Origin: a virus
DNA: 24,265 nt
Reading direction: 5' to 3' (one strand)
IMG/VR virus record: IMGVR_UViG_3300013772_000020
Span: 21,199 to 45,463 of that record
In this document: piece by piece, positions 20,240-24,265 of the stretch
Numbering within the stretch: the stretch's first letter is position 1
How the letters are laid out: each line of letters starts with the position of its first letter
The notes under the pieces: generated by a model
Told to the model about the DNA's origin: nothing
Seen by the model: only the letters and a program-made list of their open reading frames with translations
The model's database searches: none
Made by a program: the position numbers and the translations under genes

Positions 20240-22050
20240 TGGGTTTCGTCAAAGACGCGCTGCAAAAGTCGGTAAGCTTCATCACGCAAGAGGTGATGCC
20301 GATTCGCCATGAGCTGGTGAAGGCGGGGCTGCTGGCGCCGAGGGAGCCGCGCGGCTACGAGCCGAAGGCCAATCTGAGCGATCCGTACTCGTTCAACATG
20401 ATGAACTACGGATACAAAGAACGCTTCTCGATGCTCGACTACTACAAGCTCAGGCAGATCTCCTACGCTGATCCGATCGTCGCGGCCATCATTCAAACGC
20501 GCACCAATCAGGTCGCGTCCTTTGCCGTGCCGCAGGTGAATAAGTATAAGGTCGGCTTCAAGATCTCGCTGCGCGACAAGAAGCAACACGCCTCCAAGGG
20601 CAGCGACAAGCACGCACACGAGACGCAGCGCTTCATTATGAACTGCGGCTTCCCCGAAAGCTTCGCCGATGCCGACCGGAGAAAGCGCGACAGCTTCGAG
20701 CAGTTTCTGCGCAAGATCACTCGCGACAGCCTCACCTTCGATCAGCTCAACTTCGAGGTGATCCCGCGCCGCAACGGCATGCCGGCCGAGTTTCTCGCGG
20801 TCGACGCCGGCACCATGCGGCTGCTGGCTGACGCCAAGGACATGCAGGACATCAACTTTCAGCAGGGACAGATCAAGGTCGACTACACCGACGTGATGGC
20901 GCAGCAGCCGGTGAAGACCGACTTCCCCTCGAAGAAGCCACTGCTCTGCCAGGTGATGCGCGGCACGATCCTGCACACCTTCGACGAATGGGAGATGGCT
21001 TTCGGCGTGCGCAATCCGCGCACCGACATCCTCGCCAACGGCTATGGCTTCTCTGAGATTGAGATGCTGATCGCCACCGTCGCGGCGCACATGAACGCCG
21101 AGACCTACAACCGCAAATTTTTCTCTCAGGGCTCGGCGATCAAGGGTGTGCTCACCTTCGAGGGCTCGGTGCCGCCCGATCAGCTCGAAGCTTTCCGGCG
21201 TCAGTGGCATCAGCAGGTCTCGGGTGTCAACAACGCCTGGAAGACGCCGATCCTGTCGCTCGGCAAAGACGGCAAGCTCAACTGGCAATCACTTCACTCC
21301 AACAACCGGGAGATGGAGTGGGGCAAATACATGGAGTATCTGATCAAGTCGATCTGCGGCGTCTTTCAGATCGATCCCATCGAGATCGGCTTCGACATCT
21401 CGAAGAATCCGAGTGGTGCGTCCAGCGGCCTCACCAATGGCGGCGGCTTCGCCTGGGACCGCCTGCAATACTCGATGGACAAGGGCCTTGGCCCGCTTCT
21501 CCGTTTCATTCAGCACCTGATCAACGAGTACCTCGTTTGGCGCATCGATCCCGACTTCGAGTTTGAGTTTGTCGGTCTTGAAAGCCGCGACGAGAAGGAC
21601 GACACGGCGATCGAAGTGCAGCAGGTGAAAGCCTTCAAGACGGTCAACGAGCTGCGCGCCGAGCACGACCTCGACAAGCTGCCAGAGGCGGACCAGATCA
21701 AGTCGGTCGGCGACATCATCCTTGACCCAACTTTCCTTCAGGCCGTGACGGCGCTAAATCCGCAAACCCAAGCGATGGCGATGGCCGGGGCGGGTGGAGG
21801 TGGCGGCGGCCCTCCGGGCGCAGCAGGAGGCAAGTCTGGCGCTGGAGCGGGCAAGCCTGGGGCCGGCGGTGATCAGCCACCCGAGCCAGATTATGAGTCG
21901 ATGTCGAGCGATGATCTTCACAAAGAGCTTGCCAAGTTGACCGGAGGTGGGGCTGAGCCCGCACCCAAGGCCGGTGGCGTTAAACCAGGCAAGTCTGCGG
22001 AGCAGAGCAGGTCGGCTCCGGTGAAGAAGAGCTTGGAGCTTTTATTGTGA
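20239..22050 (+). CDS. Phage portal protein
   Basis: A 603-residue protein. Residues ~60-480 fit a portal: Y-Y-K-L-R-Q-I-S-Y-A-D-P-I-V-A-A-I-I-Q-T-R-T-N-Q-V, then the wing/stem region D-E-W-E-M-A-F-G-V-R-N-P-R-T-D, Y-G-F-S-E-I-E-M-L and I-C-G-V-F-Q-I-D-P-I-E-I-G-F. The order of connected strands and helices, and the F-Q-I-D-P-x-E-I-G motif, are typical of portal proteins. The last ~120 residues are a Gly/Ala/Pro-rich tail. The portal forms the DNA entry ring and docks the terminase. Confidence 0.85.
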   Translation: MGFVKDALQKSVSFITQEVMPIRHELVKAGLLAPREPRGYEPKANLSDPYSFNMMNYGYKERFSMLDYYKLRQISYADPIVAAIIQTRTNQVASFAVPQVNKYKVGFKISLRDKKQHASKGSDKHAHETQRFIMNCGFPESFADADRRKRDSFEQFLRKITRDSLTFDQLNFEVIPRRNGMPAEFLAVDAGTMRLLADAKDMQDINFQQGQIKVDYTDVMAQQPVKTDFPSKKPLLCQVMRGTILHTFDEWEMAFGVRNPRTDILANGYGFSEIEMLIATVAAHMNAETYNRKFFSQGSAIKGVLTFEGSVPPDQLEAFRRQWHQQVSGVNNAWKTPILSLGKDGKLNWQSLHSNNREMEWGKYMEYLIKSICGVFQIDPIEIGFDISKNPSGASSGLTNGGGFAWDRLQYSMDKGLGPLLRFIQHLINEYLVWRIDPDFEFEFVGLESRDEKDDTAIEVQQVKAFKTVNELRAEHDLDKLPEADQIKSVGDIILDPTFLQAVTALNPQTQAMAMAGAGGGGGGPPGAAGGKSGAGAGKPGAGGDQPPEPDYESMSSDDLHKELAKLTGGGAEPAPKAGGVKPGKSAEQSRSAPVKKSLELLL

Positions 22051-22217
22051 CCGACGAGCAGCGTTTTCTGGCGAAGATCGAGCGCATCGGCGATTGCTGG
22101 CTGTGGCGTGGATGGCTTTGTTCTGGCGGCTACCGTGCTGCGCTTGCGGCGCGCTTCGGTGTTTCGGTGCCAACGATTGAAGCGGTGGTGCGTGGCTATA
22201 ATTGGAGTCACGTTTGA
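22047..22217 (+). CDS. Degenerate HNH/HTH endonuclease remnant
   Basis: A 56-residue ORF, GTG 22047 in a GTGA overlap with the portal stop. Its front, D-E-Q-R-F-L-A-K-I-E-R-I-G-D-C-W-L-W-R-G, is the start of phage HNH endonucleases (G-D-C-W-x-W-x-G). It then jumps straight to L-A-A-R-F-G-V-S-V-P-T-I-E-A-V-V-R-G-Y-N-W-S-H-V, the HTH that ends the same proteins. The HNH catalytic core in between (H-R-x-x-Y, D-H-x-C, N-x-x-H-L) is absent. It is therefore an internally deleted, probably non-cutting remnant, possibly kept as a DNA-binding peptide. Confidence 0.75.
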   Translation: MTDEQRFLAKIERIGDCWLWRGWLCSGGYRAALAARFGVSVPTIEAVVRGYNWSHV

Positions 22218-22477
22218 AAGTCATCATCGAGGCGGACAGCCAGGACGAGCTTGACCAGAAGCGTCCCGAGCTGCTGACGGCGCTGGCCGGCAATCGCTTC
22301 GACTGCATTGTGAAGTCGAAGGTGAAGGGCGTCTACTCGGACCAGAAGCCAGCCTTGACGCCGCGTCAGAGCCCGATCCGCGCTGAGAACGAGATACTGG
22401 CCTGGTGGGACGCGGAATGGGACCGGATGATCGTTGCGATGAAGGATGAGATCGATGCCATTTTGCTCAACACCTGA
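22214..22477 (+). CDS. Small helical phage protein
   Basis: An 87-residue protein. TTG 22214, overlapping the previous TGA, has TTGGAG six bases upstream; this start gives M-K-V-I-I-E-A-D-S-Q-D-E-L-D-Q-K-R-P-E-L-L, a strand and helix pattern common in small phage proteins. A Pro/Arg linker and a Trp-rich end (I-L-A-W-W-D-A-E-W-D-R-M-I-V) follow. Function unknown. The second copy of the palindrome lies 19 nt after its stop. Confidence 0.6.
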   Translation: MKVIIEADSQDELDQKRPELLTALAGNRFDCIVKSKVKGVYSDQKPALTPRQSPIRAENEILAWWDAEWDRMIVAMKDEIDAILLNT

Positions 22478-22490
22478 ATTCTTCATCGAA

Positions 22491-22985
22491 ATGTCAACTT
22501 CACCGGTGAAGTTGGTGAAGGCGAAAGTCACCACCAGGACGGCGGCCTATGGACGTGCCATGAACGCCAGCATGGCTCAAAACGCCAACACGCTCGCGCA
22601 CAGTGGCTATGACGCCGAGGTGGCTTCCATCGGTGTCATGGACGGCGACAAGCTGCTCATGGGCAAGCGCAAGGACAACGGCAAGTGGACGCTCCCGGGT
22701 GGCCACCTGGAAGCCAAAGAGAAGCCCCACTGCGGCGCTCTTCGTGAGCTTTACGAAGAGACGGGCATCGTGGCGCAGCAGCTCGACACCTTGGGATGTC
22801 AGGGCGTCATCGGCCGCGACGGCAGCACGATCATGGTCCATGCCTACGTGCTGACGGCGTCACCTGAGACGACGACGACGCTCGATCCCGACGGTATCGG
22901 CCTGGCCGCCGAGATGGCGCAAGCGCCGCCCCCAAGGGCCGCCAAGCCTGCGGGCTCCCTTTCCCCGGCCAGCCCCGCACTCTGA
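22491..22985 (+). CDS. Nudix hydrolase
   Basis: A 164-residue protein from ATG 22491; ATG 22560 or 22572 are alternatives that leave the whole catalytic domain intact. It has V-A-S-I-G-V-M-D-G-D-K-L-L-M-G-K-R-K-D-N-G-K-W-T-L-P-G-G then a perfect Nudix box G-x5-E-x7-R-E-L-x-E-E-x-G-I at residues 71-93. Nudix enzymes hydrolyse nucleoside diphosphates linked to another group. A phage copy may recycle nucleotides or hydrolyse host signals. After V-H-A-Y-V-L the tail is Ala/Pro-rich instead of the usual D-x-D-G-E-V-x-x-W strand, hinting at a C-terminal frameshift. The substrate is unknown. Confidence 0.85.
   Translation: MSTSPVKLVKAKVTTRTAAYGRAMNASMAQNANTLAHSGYDAEVASIGVMDGDKLLMGKRKDNGKWTLPGGHLEAKEKPHCGALRELYEETGIVAQQLDTLGCQGVIGRDGSTIMVHAYVLTASPETTTTLDPDGIGLAAEMAQAPPPRAAKPAGSLSPASPAL
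22496..22513. promoter_or_regulatory. 18-bp perfect palindrome, copy 2
   Basis: AACTTCACCGGTGAAGTT is a perfect palindrome with the same 14-bp core (CTTCACCGGTGAAG) as the one at 6573-6590, with a symmetric change in the second base pair of the palindrome. It lies in the 5' part of the Nudix ORF, or in its leader if the start is 22560. This fits an operator for a dimeric phage regulator. Confidence 0.55.
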
Positions 22986-23100
22986 AGCCTGAGGCCAAGC
23001 CTGGGACCGCGCTTCACCGTACCTGGCGTATATCCACGCGAGGTCCGATCGAGGCGGGCCTACGGTAGACACCCAATAGCTCACATTTCAGGGGAAAATC

Positions 23101-23481
23101 ATGTTCAAGCACTGGCTCTCCGATGCCATTGAAAGCGTCGCCAAGGACCGTCCATCACTTGCACCAAAGGAGCGGAGGGATATGCAATCCGCCCGCGCCT
23201 CACTCGACGAGTGGCTCGGGCTTGAAAAGATACCCTCCGTTCGATCCCCACCCATGCCAGGAACAGAGATGCCCCAGGCCGGCTCCCCGACCGTTGCACC
23301 GCCCTCAGACCCGGAAGCGCTCTTGAGGGAGGAGCAGGCGGCTAAATTCTTGGACGTGCCACGTCGCACGCTCCAGGACTGGCGCTACCACGATCGGGGG
23401 CCTACCCCAGTGAAGCTTGGCGACCGATCGGTGCGATATCGCCGGAAAGACTTGCTTGCATTCATTGACGGGAGACGCTGA
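23101..23481 (+). CDS. Excisionase-like MerR/AlpA-type HTH protein
   Basis: A 126-residue protein with AGGGG before ATG 23101. The N-terminal 70 residues are helical then Pro-rich. Residues ~75-125 form the HTH_17-type fold: L-L-R-E-E-Q-A-A-K-F-L-D-V-P-R-R-T-L-Q-D-W-R, followed by G-P-T-P-V-K-L-G-D-R-S-V-R-Y-R-R-K-D-L-L-A-F-I. This matches excisionase/AlpA-like DNA-binding proteins. Next to attP and integrase the natural role is recombination directionality factor, though a repressor or activator of int is possible. The long N-terminal arm is not usual for small Xis proteins. Confidence 0.75.
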   Translation: MFKHWLSDAIESVAKDRPSLAPKERRDMQSARASLDEWLGLEKIPSVRSPPMPGTEMPQAGSPTVAPPSDPEALLREEQAAKFLDVPRRTLQDWRYHDRGPTPVKLGDRSVRYRRKDLLAFIDGRR

Positions 23482-23503
23482 CGCTGCCTCGAAACGCCGA
23501 GAC

Positions 23504-23523
23504 GTGGTTGCTCAGTGGTTGCT
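23504..23523 (+). repeat. attP arm-type repeat, left copy
   Basis: GTGGTTGCTCAGTGGTTGCT contains two GTGGTTGCT units with an 11-bp period, about one helical turn. An identical 20-bp copy is at 23733-23752. Paired 9-bp direct repeats flanking a core are the expected arm-binding sites of the N-terminal domain of a tyrosine integrase. Confidence 0.75.
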
Positions 23524-23570
23524 TGCCGCCTGAGCGGCTGTGGGGGAGACTCTCTAACCCCGGAGAACTA

Positions 23571-23617
23571 TGGAGCCGTAGAGCGGAGTTGAACCGCTGA
23601 CCTGCTGATTACGAATC
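23571..23617 (-). other. tRNA-Thr(CGT) 3' half: attachment core
   Basis: On the minus strand this reads as a tRNA 3' half: anticodon loop TTCGTAA (anticodon CGT, Thr), a perfect T-arm AGCGG-TTCAACT-CCGCT, acceptor strand CTACGGC, then TCCA. The 5' half is not present: upstream sequence does not pair with the acceptor or anticodon stems. A 3' tRNA fragment next to an integrase gene is the typical core shared by attP and attB, implying the phage integrates into a tRNA-Thr gene and restores its 3' end. Confidence 0.8.
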
Positions 23618-23732
23618 GCCGTTCGTGCTTACGGTGCTCTACTGCCAAATCCTGCCTGTTCCGAAACTCCTAGTTTTTTAGGCTCATCAACACGGCGCAC
23701 GACTGCCCGGCCACGGTCCGTTTCTGTAGCTG

Positions 23733-23752
23733 GTGGTTGCTCAGTGGTTGCT
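23733..23752 (+). repeat. attP arm-type repeat, right copy
   Basis: This 20-bp sequence is identical to the one at 23504-23523, in the same orientation. It sits 76 bp before the integrase start, so integrase binding here could also repress its own gene. Confidence 0.75.
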
Positions 23753-23827
23753 CGTTTCCCCTTGTGTCCTGCTCGGTCGCTCATTATGTTCGGCGCCGCC
23801 CAGGAACCCAACGGAGGCCGAGCACAC

Positions 23828-24265
23828 ATGAGCTTCACCAAGACCTACATCGAGGCCGCGAAATACGAAGCCAAGAGCGGTGGCGCCGACTACCGCTGGG
23901 ATGATGAGGTGCCGGGGCTCGGCTTGCGCATCTATCCAAGCGGCAAGAAGGCATTCGTCGTCGTGTATCGGCTAAACGGCCGGAAGCGATTTATGACGGT
24001 TGGCAAGTGCGGCGTGCTGTCATTGACTGATGCTCGGGCTGAAGCCAGGCGGCAGATCGGTCGGGTCTATTCTGGTTCCGATCCGATGGAGGAGCGGCTC
24101 CGCGATGCCGACGCGAAGACCATGGACGACCTATGCAGTAGGTTCATAAGCGACCATGCGTCCCAAAAAAAGTCGTACCGGATGTATCAGTCGATCATCA
24201 ATCTGCACGTATTGCCGGCATTCAAGCACCGCAGAGTGATGAGCCTTAAGCAATCGGACATCGCC
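23828..24265 (+). CDS. int: Tyrosine-recombinase integrase, 5' part
   Basis: The window contains 146 codons from ATG 23828 (GGAGG nine bases upstream) and runs off the end without a stop. Residues ~12-90 match the DUF4102 arm-binding domain (V-P-G-L-G-L-R-I-Y-P-S-G-K-K-A-F-V-V-V-Y-R, then M-T-V-G-K-C-G-V-L-S-L-T-D-A-R-A-E-A). Residues ~100-146 begin the SAM-like core-binding domain. The catalytic domain with R-H-R-Y residues lies outside. It would recombine the 47-bp core with a host tRNA-Thr gene. High confidence in the family. Confidence 0.9.
   Translation, partial: MSFTKTYIEAAKYEAKSGGADYRWDDEVPGLGLRIYPSGKKAFVVVYRLNGRKRFMTVGKCGVLSLTDARAEARRQIGRVYSGSDPMEERLRDADAKTMDDLCSRFISDHASQKKSYRMYQSIINLHVLPAFKHRRVMSLKQSDIA

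Larger units (their letters stand above)
23504..23752. other. attP: Phage attachment site (attP) with arm and core sites
   Basis: The 345-bp gap between the HTH gene and integrase holds no gene but a full attP-like structure. A 20-bp repeat stands at each side (23504-23523 and 23733-23752) and a 47-bp tRNA-derived core lies between (23571-23617). Distances from core to arms are about 48 and 115 bp. Both arms being present indicates the unrecombined form; attL or attR would retain only one phage arm each. Confidence 0.75.

Noticed and set aside
20236-21288. 350-codon open frame on the minus strand
   Set aside because: It lies exactly antisense to the portal gene; GC-rich third-position bias opens the reverse frame, and its sequence has no domain and is His/Asp/Arg-rich as expected of a shadow.
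23571-23640. Intact tRNA gene on the minus strand
   Set aside because: Only the 3' half folds; the acceptor and anticodon 5' strands are missing, so it is an attachment core. An 8-base D-arm-like GTAGAGCA further upstream is not enough.
23660-23690. Hairpin CCTA-N6-TAGG around a T-run before integrase
   Set aside because: Only four pairs with the Ts inside the loop; not a terminator.
1-24265. CRISPR arrays, insertion sequences, rRNA
   Set aside because: No regularly spaced repeats, transposase genes or rRNA-like sequence were seen.

Overview
The window looks like about 24 kb of a temperate tailed-phage genome from a GC-rich proteobacterium. An alphaproteobacterial host is my inference, from base composition, GTG/TTG start use and the form of the tRNA 3' end in the attachment site. 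Essentially every convincing gene is on the + strand. Genes are packed with 1-4 nt start/stop overlaps, as in long phage operons.

Layout. (1) 1-6569: early/middle region. It opens with the 3' part of a single-stranded DNA-binding protein. About 24 small, mostly unknown ORFs follow, including several Cys-rich zinc-binding candidates, three tiny membrane proteins, a winged-helix candidate and a P-loop NTPase. From 1852 on they form an almost unbroken chain of coupled genes. (2) 6570-6732: an 18-bp palindrome, then a strong intrinsic terminator. (3) 6733-12000: virion surface/tail-type proteins, including a modular tail-fibre protein and a BppU-N-like protein, with a second terminator at 8808-8842. 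(4) 11984-14577: HNH nuclease, papain-like (YiiX-type) peptidase and terminase large subunit, a packaging module. (5) 14581-22217: cold-shock protein, structural candidates (one with a DUF3293-like C-terminus), an orphan beta-class DNA methyltransferase, the portal protein and a degenerate HNH/HTH remnant. (6) 22214-22985: small ORF, a second copy of the palindrome core, and a Nudix hydrolase. (7) 23101-24265: excisionase-like HTH gene, a complete-looking attP, and a tyrosine integrase cut by the window end.

How it fits together: SSB and the small early proteins would serve replication and host takeover. HNH, TerL and portal would package DNA. The fibre/structural block builds part of the particle. 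Xis-like protein, attP and integrase control lysogeny at a host tRNA-Thr gene. No major capsid protein, prohead protease, tape measure or lysis gene is recognisable here, so they lie outside the window or are too divergent to see.

Most unusual observations: a short C-terminal peptide (F-L-x-A-L-x-E-I type) ending five otherwise unrelated small proteins, with mainly synonymous differences between the two best copies; a probable +1 frameshift that gives one of these proteins that tail; a pair of perfect palindromes sharing the core CTTCACCGGTGAAG, one at each end of the late block; and an attP with two identical 20-bp arm repeats flanking a 47-bp tRNA-derived core, which argues for a free (unintegrated) phage genome.
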